Source: Candidatus Berkelbacteria bacterium | Lineage (GTDB): Bacteria > Patescibacteriota > UBA1384 > UBA12157 > JAENIV01 | NCBI GenBank assembly: GCA_016844295.1 | Contig: JAENIV010000010.1 | Coordinates: forward strand, 1-12,603 | Direction: 5' to 3' | DNA length: 12,603 bases | Shown: piece after piece, positions 1 through 7,322 of the stretch | Numbering within the stretch: position 1 is the stretch's first letter | Layout of the letters: each line of letters opens with the position of its first letter | Program-made: the position numbers and the translations under genes | The notes under the pieces: model-generated | The model's database searches: none | Told to the model about the DNA's origin: nothing | What the model saw: the letters and a program-made list of their open reading frames with translations, nothing else

Positions 1-3000
1 CCAGATGGGGAAGGTCCGGAAGCCCCACCCCCACCGGATGGGGATACTTCGGCGGAGGCAGTTAATCCTAACGAAACTCTTAAAAGGTTGCTTGATGAAA
101 GGCGAGCCGCTATTGCTTTAAGTGTCCAAACTTTGATTGGGGAACTTAGACAATTGGAAGAGGATAGGTCTCGGGAGGTTTCTACAGCGGCAATGCCCGA
201 ACCGACAGTTGAAGCCAAAGAAGAACTTATCCAAAAGGTTCAAGGATTGTCCGACTGGAAGGCTAAACCATCTCTAAGCCGAGAGGAATATTTACGTTTA
301 TCCGTCGTATCTCAACAGATTGACCATATCGGTGATCCTTTAGCAGATCAATACCGTCAGTTAGAACAAGATATCCGCGCTCAGCAAGATGAAAGGACCA
401 GTTTAGAATATGCTTCGGCTTCAAGACGGGACGAATATGACGAAGTTCGTCCAACTCTTGAAAGGCACAGGAAAACTTCACGTGTATTAAGACCTGCGCG
501 CAGAATTTTCAAAGGCGCGGAGATAAAATCTGCCCATGCTACGGAATCGGCCTATCTTGGTTTACAAGAAAAGATCCAAAAATTAAACGATAAAGTCCAG
601 GGCTTAGAGGCCCAAAAAGAAGCCCTTGGCGAGCGTTTAACAACTCTCTCGCGAACAGGTGCAGACCAGGTATGGCGTTACTCAATTTCCAATCGCAAAC
701 GAGGATATGTTAATCAGGAAGTTATTGCTCCCGTTAGAGAGCAAATCGAGCAAGAAGTTCAAGGCATCCTTGGTGCGGTTCAGAAAAGAGTTATTAGCGA
801 GTACATTGAAACTGTTGTTAGGCCTCATATTCAAGAAGAAATTCAAAGGGATGATATTCGCGTTCTCGCACCAGCGGAATTTGATGTCCTTTGTATAGAG
901 CAAATGCGTAAAGCCCATTTCCGAGATTTTATGACCAGGCATCATGAACATCTAAGTTTTTCCGATCAGGGTTTGGATCTCTACCATATTCCCCGTGATG
1001 TGGCTATTACAGGAACATATAATCGGCACGACCAAACGTTTAATTTAAGGAGTGATGACGGTTTATTTACCATGACGTTTCCAGAAGACAAAGTTTACGA
1101 AATGACTCTTGCTAGATGGCGCTTTGAACCAGGCCAGACTGTCGGCCGCCATGACGAATATGTGATTCAAGAGTGGTCATTACACGATCAAAGATTAGTT
1201 CTACAGGATAAAGAGGGGCAAACTCGCGTTTACCAAGGAATTGATGAATTATTGGAATTCGAAACCAAATTATATAGCAGAAAAAGAGATTATAAAACTG
1301 ACAGACAGGTCATTTACATTGATGAAAGAGACCCACGCGGATATCAATCTTGGAATCCTTACCACCGCGAAGGGGAAGCATGGTTTATTCAAGACCAGGA
1401 AGAGGGAACAGTACTTTTAAATTGTCCACGCGGTTCACTTACAGGTGAACAATGCGATAGCATTGTTGGTTTTGTCCACCAAGTTATTTCGGCTAATCCA
1501 GGGGAACGAGAAAATATTATCGCTGATTTTGGACGTCAATTTCAGGCTCAGGGGCACGAACAATCTGATCTTGTCCAACGACTAACATATGAGTACCAAG
1601 GGGTCGATTTGTCAAGATTTATCCGTTTTGGTTTGCTTGCCGGATATGACGAGGAAATGTCCGAGTCTGGAGCTCAAGAGTGCTTGCCATACCAATCAGA
1701 ATCTAATGTATACGGCAATTCCTCTCCGCCTCAAGATCGCGTTATGGGAATATTATCAGATCAAGGCCGGGTTTTTGAACATTTTTTAGATAGTCAATTC
1801 GTTTCGCAAACGCTTCCGGCTGAAAGAGAAAAATTATTACAGTTTACCCTTGAGGGAGCAAGACGTGGATTAAGTAAACATAAAGATCCTCAATATTCTG
1901 ATTTAATTTATCTTGCCGAATACGGGACCGAAGAAGATCTTTACGAGGAATTATTGGTCATATTGGACAGTAACAATGCCAGTTTGGAACCAATCGCTAT
2001 TGCTCAAAAAAGAAACCCAGAACTTTTTGCCCACAAGGTCGCTAAGTTTGGCGAGATGTTCGCTACCGGAGATCAAGAAGGATTAATTCGCGATCTTACC
2101 CAAACGGGGCAGGATTTTGTTTTTATGGCTAAGTCCTCTTTAGTTGAGAGGATGGCTAAAGCCTTCAGATCTAGAATCGCCGGAGGCGGAACACCTCCGG
2201 AAGAAAGGTTTAAACTTTTTCGCATTCTGTCATTAAGACCGGATGGAATTGTAAATATTGATAATTTTGCTGAGGAAGACGGATCTTTAAACGAAGAATT
2301 TGCCCGGAAAATGATTATGTACCTTCGAACTTTGCCTGGGATTGAAGATCGTTCTAAACCGTCGGAAATTACCCTGGAAAATCTTACTCAATTTACCCAA
2401 GATTGGTCAACTTTATACCGAGGGGTTAAAGAGGGAAAGTTAGTGGCTTTGGAGCCGGTCATAACGCAAACTTCAGTTTTAAGTTTTTTAGCCCGCCACC
2501 CAGAGGCTTTTGAGCAAGTTATGACTTTGCCAAGAACGGCTCCGGATTTTATGGAGTTAATCTCTCCGGGGGGCGAACTAGAATCCAACCGGAATCAATT
2601 AATCCATTATCTTTTTGCTAACGGTGATATTCTCGAGCGCGCTAAATCTATGGTCTCTATTTTTGGAGGCAGCCGGCTTTTGCACGAGGAATTAATCGCT
2701 TTCGTTGATGCTAGATTACACAGTAAACTTGACGAATCGGAGAGTAATTATCCTTTAAAAATTCAAGAAGGCCAAGAAGAGATTGAAACGAAATTTAGCG
2801 AATTATTGTATGACAGAAAATTAGCAGTCCTCGCGGACATTACCAGGCGTACAATCGAAATTTCCAGGTCTTTTGAAGCCAAGACAAGGGCTAGTGAGCG
2901 CAATCGGAACGCCCTGCCGAAATTTCAATTTAAACATGGAATGTATGTTCACGGCCTGCCTGCGACCGTGGCAAATTTGGTGTTACGAAACGGTAATCTT

Positions 3001-4005
3001 TGCGGGGAACTTCTCGGCCCGACAGCCGACGCTGACGCCTATCCCTTTCATATTGATTATAGCGTCATAGAACCAGAAAGGGATTTGGAAGGTAAAAGTG
3101 CTTCAGAAGTCCTAAGCGGGACAATCACTTTCGGCTATGGGAATGCTATGTCTGAAGAAGGGCGAAATTTACAGGTCATCGCGGTTACTGATCGGGATCA
3201 ATCCGAATGGGAGCAAGGTATAACTTATTATGCGGCGGACCAGCGAGGCAGCCACACTTTAATTTTGGGTGCTTCCCCATCAACGGAGATTCACGCATTT
3301 CTTCTGCGGGATCCGGCTGCCAGTCTTCCTTTAATTACTAAAGCGTGTGCCGAAGAAGAAATATATATTCCTGCTTATGCTCTTAGTCCAGGCGAAGGGG
3401 GTGGAGATGGCGATTTAGTTTTTACTTACGAAGATTATCTTGAAGAAGTGGAAAAAAGAAAACCTTACCGGTCAACCCAAGAATTTTTAGGCGAAACAAC
3501 CTATTTAGATCAATACGATGTCGCCCAATCAAGCGGTGCCCATCGTTTTACTTTAAAAGAACATTTACTTTTAGCAACTGAAAAGGTCGGTACTTGGGGA
3601 AGTACTTATGGTTTGAATGAACATGAGGTAGGGATTGTCCAAGTTGCTGCTAGACTTCACGATGTCGGTAAGGGTGCCCAAGGCGAGCAGGCAATAGACA
3701 ATCCGGTGATAGCGTCTGAATATCTGCATCAAGTCAGAGGCTTGTCAGCCGATGACCGCGAACTAATTCTTACCCTTATTAGATTTGATGAATTGTTGGG
3801 AGATATTCTTCAGGGAACGAAACCGCCTGAATCTTTCGAAAGAATTTTCCCGGATTCTCGGCAGCAAAGAATGTTATTATGTCTATATAAAGGTGATGTC
3901 CAAGCCATTGACGGTGACCGAGATGGAGAAAGTTACTTTCACAGGTGGCAAGTCGAAGAAAAATTACACCAATTAGGACTTGAAAGATTGAGCGCAGAAG
4001 CGTAA
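1..4005 (+). CDS. Very large coiled-coil protein with C-terminal HD phosphohydrolase-type domain (5' end outside window)
   Basis: The frame has no stop from base 1, so the gene is cut by the window edge; the TTG at 88 is only the first possible start inside. 1334 residues are visible, numbered here from base 1. They begin with an acidic proline-rich stretch (EAPPPPDGD), a likely linker, so more domains may lie upstream. Residues about 25-230 are charged heptad-like coiled coil, followed by long mixed alpha/beta and helical regions of no recognised family. Near residue 984 a segment YVHGLPATVANLVLRNG resembles the HG(T)-plus-helix start of ADP-ribosyltransferase-like folds, which is weak evidence. 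The C-terminus carries an HD-superfamily pattern: H1188, H1220-D1221 in LHDVGKG, and D1299 in YKGDVQAID. Such domains bind divalent metals and usually hydrolyse phosphomono- or diesters, often of nucleotides. The substrate cannot be told. No signal peptide is visible because the N-terminus is missing. The next gene follows after 21 bases. Confidence 0.85.
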   Translation, partial: PDGEGPEAPPPPDGDTSAEAVNPNETLKRLLDERRAAIALSVQTLIGELRQLEEDRSREVSTAAMPEPTVEAKEELIQKVQGLSDWKAKPSLSREEYLRLSVVSQQIDHIGDPLADQYRQLEQDIRAQQDERTSLEYASASRRDEYDEVRPTLERHRKTSRVLRPARRIFKGAEIKSAHATESAYLGLQEKIQKLNDKVQGLEAQKEALGERLTTLSRTGADQVWRYSISNRKRGYVNQEVIAPVREQIEQEVQGILGAVQKRVISEYIETVVRPHIQEEIQRDDIRVLAPAEFDVLCIEQMRKAHFRDFMTRHHEHLSFSDQGLDLYHIPRDVAITGTYNRHDQTFNLRSDDGLFTMTFPEDKVYEMTLARWRFEPGQTVGRHDEYVIQEWSLHDQRLVLQDKEGQTRVYQGIDELLEFETKLYSRKRDYKTDRQVIYIDERDPRGYQSWNPYHREGEAWFIQDQEEGTVLLNCPRGSLTGEQCDSIVGFVHQVISANPGERENIIADFGRQFQAQGHEQSDLVQRLTYEYQGVDLSRFIRFGLLAGYDEEMSESGAQECLPYQSESNVYGNSSPPQDRVMGILSDQGRVFEHFLDSQFVSQTLPAEREKLLQFTLEGARRGLSKHKDPQYSDLIYLAEYGTEEDLYEELLVILDSNNASLEPIAIAQKRNPELFAHKVAKFGEMFATGDQEGLIRDLTQTGQDFVFMAKSSLVERMAKAFRSRIAGGGTPPEERFKLFRILSLRPDGIVNIDNFAEEDGSLNEEFARKMIMYLRTLPGIEDRSKPSEITLENLTQFTQDWSTLYRGVKEGKLVALEPVITQTSVLSFLARHPEAFEQVMTLPRTAPDFMELISPGGELESNRNQLIHYLFANGDILERAKSMVSIFGGSRLLHEELIAFVDARLHSKLDESESNYPLKIQEGQEEIETKFSELLYDRKLAVLADITRRTIEISRSFEAKTRASERNRNALPKFQFKHGMYVHGLPATVANLVLRNGNLCGELLGPTADADAYPFHIDYSVIEPERDLEGKSASEVLSGTITFGYGNAMSEEGRNLQVIAVTDRDQSEWEQGITYYAADQRGSHTLILGASPSTEIHAFLLRDPAASLPLITKACAEEEIYIPAYALSPGEGGGDGDLVFTYEDYLEEVEKRKPYRSTQEFLGETTYLDQYDVAQSSGAHRFTLKEHLLLATEKVGTWGSTYGLNEHEVGIVQVAARLHDVGKGAQGEQAIDNPVIASEYLHQVRGLSADDRELILTLIRFDELLGDILQGTKPPESFERIFPDSRQQRMLLCLYKGDVQAIDGDRDGESYFHRWQVEEKLHQLGLERLSAEA

Positions 4006-4026
4006 CAATAATATTTAGGAGGTTAA

Positions 4027-4323
4027 GTGGAAACATTCCACCTGCAAGAAGGTTCACAAGGACAACTTCTTTATCAGGATTTACTCGAACGGCTGGCAAT
4101 CTCTAAAGACAACCCCGAGTGGTGGCGGATTGTGTTTAACGATTTAACCCAGGCAAAAGGGTTAATTAGTGACGAAAGTCTAATTGCTCAGATAGATGAA
4201 TTTATTACCGAATACGGCGATTTGCGTGAGCGAATCCGCCGGGATGAAGAATCGATGCAATCTGCGAAGAGAGTCATTGATGTTATAATAAATAGAGTTT
4301 TACAAGAGTTAGCGAGACATTAA
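4027..4323 (+). CDS. Small helical protein of unknown function (98 aa)
   Basis: The GTG start is chosen because a strong AGGAGG lies at 4017-4022, four bases upstream, just after the stop of the HD-domain gene. The product is acidic, soluble and almost certainly all-helical: a first helical segment LLYQDLLERLAI, a tryptophan pair (NPEWWRIV), and a long charged C-terminal helix (YGDLRERIRRDEESMQ to the end). There are no cysteines, membrane segments or catalytic motifs. I do not recognise a family. The close coupling to the large upstream gene (21-base gap) and the downstream membrane-protein gene (16-base gap) suggests co-transcription, and it could be a partner or adaptor of the large HD protein. 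That role is inference only. Confidence 0.8.
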   Translation: METFHLQEGSQGQLLYQDLLERLAISKDNPEWWRIVFNDLTQAKGLISDESLIAQIDEFITEYGDLRERIRRDEESMQSAKRVIDVIINRVLQELARH

Positions 4324-4339
4324 TAGAGAAGAAAAAGTT

Positions 4340-4813
4340 ATGGCTAAAAAAGAAGATTTTCGCAAAGCATTTAGCGAATCTATTAACAAAAAGGTTAAGG
4401 CGCGCGTAAAAGGCAGTGGCCGTTTGATAGGTTATGTTTTCGCTATTATTTTCAATGTCGCTTTTATTTATGTTGTTAATAGTCTGCCAAACTGGCCTGT
4501 CAATTTTTTAACCGATTCGTATTCGACTATTTTAGTGCTTTTAAATATAATGTTTGTGGCCAATATTATTATCAATATTTTATTCCTTTTTTATGACGAA
4601 GCATGGTTTAAACATTTATTACAATTTTTTGTTAATATTTGGGCGTTTTTTGTCTTTTACAGCATTTATTTTATTTTCCCGTTCGACCTGACCGCCGTGA
4701 CAGAGCGGTCCATGCGGATGGTTTTAATAATAATTATGGTAGGAATCGCAATTGCCATAATAGTCGAGTTTATCCAATTTACATTCGGTAATATAAGGAA
4801 ACAACATGTCTAA
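4340..4813 (+). CDS. Four-helix integral membrane protein of unknown function (157 aa)
   Basis: A basic N-terminal tail of about 27 residues (many Lys/Arg, likely cytoplasmic) is followed by four hydrophobic spans at about residues 28-48, 62-84, 92-114 and 126-147, ending in a short basic tail (NIRKQHV). By the positive-inside rule both ends should be cytoplasmic. There is no signal peptide cleavage site and no recognisable transporter or enzyme motif. The ribosome site is weak (purine-rich GAGAAGAAAAAG before ATG). Its last codons overlap a tiny ORF starting at 4806. I do not recognise a family. A small multi-span protein in a same-strand cluster is compatible with a membrane anchor or accessory role. 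Confidence 0.85.
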   Translation: MAKKEDFRKAFSESINKKVKARVKGSGRLIGYVFAIIFNVAFIYVVNSLPNWPVNFLTDSYSTILVLLNIMFVANIIINILFLFYDEAWFKHLLQFFVNIWAFFVFYSIYFIFPFDLTAVTERSMRMVLIIIMVGIAIAIIVEFIQFTFGNIRKQHV

Positions 4814-4850
4814 ACAAGAACGTTACCCGGAAAAGTTTCGGAAATTTTAA
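4806..4850 (+). CDS. Possible 14-aa mini-ORF overlapping the previous stop
   Basis: ATG at 4806 overlaps the end of the membrane-protein gene and is preceded by AAGGA at 4796-4800 with a six-base spacer, a better ribosome site than that of either neighbour. The frame reads MSKQERYPEKFRKF and then stops at TAA. It is too short to assign a function. It may be the preserved start of a deleted gene (the next gene, a CYTH fragment, is also truncated) or a translational coupling leader. Chance is also possible. Confidence 0.25.
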   Translation: MSKQERYPEKFRKF

Positions 4851-4860
4851 AGAGATTAAA

Positions 4861-5061
4861 ATGAAAGAAGAATACGAGGTAAAATTTCTTAATATTGATG
4901 TGGCGCAAATAGAAGGCAAACTGAAGGAAATCGTCGCCAAAAAACTTTTTGACCGCCAATATCGTTGGCGTAACTTTGATTATACCGATCTTCGGTTAAA
5001 CGCCGAGAGGGCTTGGTTTAAAATTCGTGATGAAGGCGACAAGATAACAATGCGTTTTTAA
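4861..5061 (+). pseudogene. Truncated CYTH-domain protein (N-terminal third only, 66 aa)
   Basis: The start MKEEYEVKF carries the ExExK signature of the CYTH superfamily (class IV adenylate cyclases, thiamine triphosphatases, inorganic triphosphatases), with E4, E6 and K8. It continues with the typical basic tunnel residues: a DRQYRWRNFDY segment and WFKIRDEGDKITMRF. Family members are usually about 170-200 residues with eight beta strands forming a closed tunnel. This one ends with TAA after residue 66, in the middle of the second set of strands, and the next gene begins only 18 bases later, so the remaining two thirds are not present in any frame. The likely explanation is a deletion that joined the fragment to the HIT gene. 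A functional half-domain is possible but would lack half of the metal and triphosphate ligands. Confidence 0.7.
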
Positions 5062-5079
5062 AAAAGGATTGGTAAAAAG

Positions 5080-5535
5080 ATGAAAGATTGTATTTTTTGT
5101 AAAATTGTTGGCGGAGAAATTCCTTCGGCTAAAATCTGGGAAGATGACGAATTTTTAGCGATTTTAGATGTTAATCCAAATACAAGGGGTATGACTTTGG
5201 CGTTAACAAAAAAACATTACGATTCTGACGCCTTTCTAATGCCAGACGAAATTTATCAAAGATTCTTTTTAGCGGCTAAAAAAGTCGCGCAAATTCTCGA
5301 AAAAGGCTTAAGTGTCCGGCGGGTTTCCATGGTTATGGAAGGTATGGGGGTAAATCACGCCCATATTAAACTTTACCCTTTGCATGGGCTAAATGAGAAA
5401 TTCACCGAAATGTGGGCGCCTGAAAGAAAATATTTCGACAAATATCCCGGATATCTTTCAACTCAGTTAGGACCTCAAAAAGATTTAGAAGAATTGCAAA
5501 AATTAGCAAAAGAAATAAAAAATAAAGATATCTAA
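5080..5535 (+). CDS. HIT-family (histidine triad) nucleotide hydrolase/transferase
   Basis: HIT proteins cleave or transfer nucleoside monophosphates through a covalent nucleotidyl-histidine. The N-terminus has CIFC (C4, C7) followed by KIVGGEIPS, a very typical HIT opening. With H46 (KKHYD) and H93 this fits the zinc site of the CxxC subgroup. The signature VNHAHIKLYP sits at residues 91-100: H93-A-H95-I-K97, so the catalytic middle histidine (H95) is kept while the third histidine of the triad is lysine. The length of 151 aa is slightly above the usual 110-140 because of a C-terminal extension rich in Lys and Glu. The ribosome site AAGGA at 5064-5068 overlaps the end of the CYTH remnant. 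The exact substrate cannot be read from sequence. Confidence 0.92.
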   Translation: MKDCIFCKIVGGEIPSAKIWEDDEFLAILDVNPNTRGMTLALTKKHYDSDAFLMPDEIYQRFFLAAKKVAQILEKGLSVRRVSMVMEGMGVNHAHIKLYPLHGLNEKFTEMWAPERKYFDKYPGYLSTQLGPQKDLEELQKLAKEIKNKDI

Positions 5536-5547
5536 TGGGGAGGTAAA

Positions 5548-5823
5548 ATGAAAAAAGCGTGGATGCTTGCCATTATTCCGGGAATGTTGGCAATAATGGT
5601 AGGAATTTTTATTGTTGTTTTATTGCTTTTAAAACTTCTCTGGGCCTGGACCGTACCGGATTTATTTCCCGGAGCCGTCTCTCAGGGTTTGGTGGCGGGA
5701 ACAATCTCTTGGTACACTGCTTTCAAAGTCGCCATTTTCATTGCGGTTTTGGCCGGGGTCGCCGGCGCGCGCCGCCAACGCCACGAACACATTGAGAGTG
5801 TTGTGGTTAAAAAACAGGTATAA
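5548..5823 (+). CDS. Small two-helix membrane protein (91 aa)
   Basis: A strong GGGGAGG at 5537-5543 lies four bases before the ATG and 12 bases after the HIT stop, so translation start is well supported. The product starts MKKAWMLAIIPG, with a long hydrophobic span at residues 5-32. A polar loop (VPDLFPGAVSQG) follows, then a second span at about 58-74 and a basic C-terminal tail (ARRQRHEHIESVVVKKQV). Both ends are predicted to be cytoplasmic. The first span is long and uncleaved in appearance, so this is more likely a membrane protein than a secreted one. No family is recognised. It is the last gene of the left-hand cluster; a weak hairpin region follows. Confidence 0.8.
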   Translation: MKKAWMLAIIPGMLAIMVGIFIVVLLLLKLLWAWTVPDLFPGAVSQGLVAGTISWYTAFKVAIFIAVLAGVAGARRQRHEHIESVVVKKQV

Positions 5824-5828
5824 AAAGT

Positions 5829-5884
5829 AAACTAAAACATTGTAACTAATTATAGTATCAATGATCTCATTGGGCTTAGTTTTT
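5829..5884 (+). terminator. Possible weak terminator/alternative hairpin region
   Basis: AAACTAA (5829-5835) pairs with TTAGTTT (5876-5882), which runs into a T stretch (5880-5884). Inside, CAATG (5859-5863) can pair either with CATTG at 5838-5842 or with CATTG at 5868-5872, giving two mutually exclusive stems. The stems are AT-rich and weak, so termination strength is doubtful. The region separates the left gene cluster from the next promoter. Confidence 0.3.
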
Positions 5885-5885
5885 G

Positions 5886-5913
5886 TTGACTATTATTTCT
5901 CATCATATATAAT
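5886..5913 (+). promoter_or_regulatory. Sigma-70 promoter of the P-loop NTPase gene
   Basis: TTGACT (5886-5891) and perfect TATAAT (5908-5913) are separated by 16 bases. Transcription would begin near 5920, downstream of the ATG at 5914, which shows that this ATG cannot be the translation start on this transcript. Confidence 0.75.
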
Positions 5914-5947
5914 ATGATGTTTGCGGGATTACCTTACCAACCCGAAC

Positions 5948-5953
5948 AGGAGA
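5948..5953 (+). promoter_or_regulatory. Ribosome binding site that decides the GTG start at 5959
   Basis: AGGAGA lies five bases before GTG 5959, the first good start downstream of the predicted transcription start. Nothing similar precedes ATG 5914. Confidence 0.7.
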
Positions 5954-5958
5954 AACGC

Positions 5959-7233
5959 GTGAAACCCCAAGCCTACAAGATAGCCCTCGTGCCTTTCCCA
6001 TGCACGATGCTATCGTGCTTGGGATACCTTATTTATACCCTGAGAGGTCTGATAGACGAAAAAACCATGGTTTTCTACCACTGGGGTCCGAACCGTGTCG
6101 ATGCCGATAAGATAAAATATTCTGGTACAATCGCGCTTTTCGGCAAGGCTTTCGAGGACAATCTGTCAAAGTTCGTTAAATTAGATCCAAACCTAACATG
6201 GCTTTACAACCGCGCCTGCAACGCCGGGACACCTCAAGGCCGAGAAGCATTTCGTCGGCTAAGACAAGTTCTGCGTCAGTACTGGCAGTATCCTCAACTC
6301 TGCCTAGATTATATGACAGATTATTTACGCAGATGTATGAAATTAAATCCCGTTAAATTCCTTCCTTCGTTATCAGTAGGAGAAGCAATATGGGGGTTCG
6401 GCAGTCCATGGCCTGGCAAAGGAGAGCAGTTTTTCACTTTGCCAGTTCGGTTAAACCAGTTTGATCATCTTTCGCCGATCACAGACTGGCGGACTGCCAA
6501 TCTTCCACAGGAAATGATAGGATATTTGCGAAATCAGAGTCTCGTTGTGGCTATCGGCGGCCCTCCTAATAGCGGCAAATCGACTTTGGCCGCCACGCTT
6601 GCGCGGGCATCGAACAATCTAATCCACACTATCCAAAGCCAGGAGGGTTGGGATGGATTCGAGATGGAGGCAATCTTTTTTGATATGGATGCAGGGACAC
6701 CAACTGTGGAGGCGATTGCTCACCCAGGCAAAGTCGACGCCGAGGCCCTAAGAAAGATCAAGCGCCCCTGGACAGATAAACTTGCCCTTGAAAGGGTTAA
6801 CCTTCTTAAGGAAGCAAGACGAGCCAACAGGATCATTTTTGCCGATCTTCCCGGGAGAATTACCGAAATAACGGAAATTCTTCTTACGCCGGCAGATGTA
6901 TCCGTCGTTATCGCCAACGATTGGAGAAGACAACCAAGTTGGCGAAGATTTTGCGGTCGTAATGGCAAAGAACCAATCGCCATTGTACGTTCAAGGCTTC
7001 GTTCGAGTGATTATGACAGTGCAATTACAAGATATCTCGAAGGCGAAAGCGTTTCTGGCCGCATCTCGCTTTTAACCAGGCTTATGAAGCCAGAAAATGA
7101 ATTCGTCAGACCATTCATAGTCATCCTCCTATTAGATATTCTGCCAAACCTTATGAGATCTCGCGAGCGCGTCATCAAGCGCGCAACTCACGATCCATCT
7201 CAAGGAATCTACAAATCCTATGAGCCCGACTAA
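5959..7233 (+). CDS. P-loop NTPase, possibly kinase-like, of unknown role (424 aa from GTG)
   Basis: The GTG at 5959 is chosen over the in-frame ATG at 5914 because the promoter -10 box ends at 5913 and AGGAGA sits before the GTG. The N-terminal ~190 residues have no recognised family (start KPQAYKIALVPFP, several aromatic and arginine-rich helices). The C-terminal half is a P-loop domain: Walker A GPPNSGKS at residues 201-208 with K207 after a VVAIG strand, a conserved-looking QEGWDG at 228-233, and Walker B IIFADLPG with D296. The wording GGPPNSGKST, the EGW element and the later VRSRL strand resemble, from memory, the NTPase domain fused to Csx3 in CRISPR-linked proteins. No Csx3-like part is visible here. 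It has its own promoter and terminator. Its leucine and arginine codons (more CTG, CTC, CGC) differ from the TTA-rich neighbours, suggesting a different history. Function is unknown. Confidence 0.8.
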   Translation: MKPQAYKIALVPFPCTMLSCLGYLIYTLRGLIDEKTMVFYHWGPNRVDADKIKYSGTIALFGKAFEDNLSKFVKLDPNLTWLYNRACNAGTPQGREAFRRLRQVLRQYWQYPQLCLDYMTDYLRRCMKLNPVKFLPSLSVGEAIWGFGSPWPGKGEQFFTLPVRLNQFDHLSPITDWRTANLPQEMIGYLRNQSLVVAIGGPPNSGKSTLAATLARASNNLIHTIQSQEGWDGFEMEAIFFDMDAGTPTVEAIAHPGKVDAEALRKIKRPWTDKLALERVNLLKEARRANRIIFADLPGRITEITEILLTPADVSVVIANDWRRQPSWRRFCGRNGKEPIAIVRSRLRSSDYDSAITRYLEGESVSGRISLLTRLMKPENEFVRPFIVILLLDILPNLMRSRERVIKRATHDPSQGIYKSYEPD

Positions 7234-7247
7234 CCCTCGGGCTTTTT
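7223..7247 (+). terminator. Rho-independent terminator overlapping the stop codon
   Basis: AGCCCGA (7223-7229), a seven-base loop, then TCGGGCT (7237-7243) running into TTTTT (7243-7247). The stem contains the last sense codons and the TAA of the NTPase gene (7231-7233) lies in the loop. Confidence 0.8.
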
Positions 7248-7265
7248 AGTTATCTTTTGAACGCC

Positions 7266-7294
7266 TTGAAAATTTCTCGGCTTTCTTATATAAT
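7266..7294 (+). promoter_or_regulatory. Sigma-70 promoter of the cysteine-rich protein gene
   Basis: TTGAAA (7266-7271) and perfect TATAAT (7289-7294) with the optimal 17-base spacer. It lies immediately behind the terminator of the previous gene, so the two genes of the cassette appear to be transcribed separately. Confidence 0.8.
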
Positions 7295-7311
7295 ATCAAT
7301 ATCCCGTACCG

Positions 7312-7316
7312 AGGAG
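7312..7316 (+). promoter_or_regulatory. Ribosome binding site that decides the GTG start near 7323
   Basis: AGGAG six bases before GTG 7323 (three before GTG 7320). Upstream in-frame starts such as that at 7257 lie before the promoter and cannot be used on this transcript. Confidence 0.7.
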
Positions 7317-7322
7317 AAAGTG

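Noticed and set aside
3779..4099. Antisense reading frame of 106 codons across the end of the HD gene and the start of the 98-aa gene
   Set aside because: It overlaps two well-supported genes with good ribosome sites and shows no start signal or recognisable protein features of its own.
5764..5773. Perfect palindrome GGCGCGCGCC
   Set aside because: It sits in Ala/Arg codons of the membrane-protein tail and is explained by codon composition.
5914..5958. ATG 5914 as start of the NTPase gene
   Set aside because: It lies directly after the -10 box, before the expected transcript start, and has no ribosome site; GTG 5959 has both in its favour.
5959..6540. A Csx3 or other known domain in the N-terminal half of the NTPase protein
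   Set aside because: I looked for the glycine-rich, GPIWLYG-like core of Csx3 and did not see it; the segment stays unassigned.
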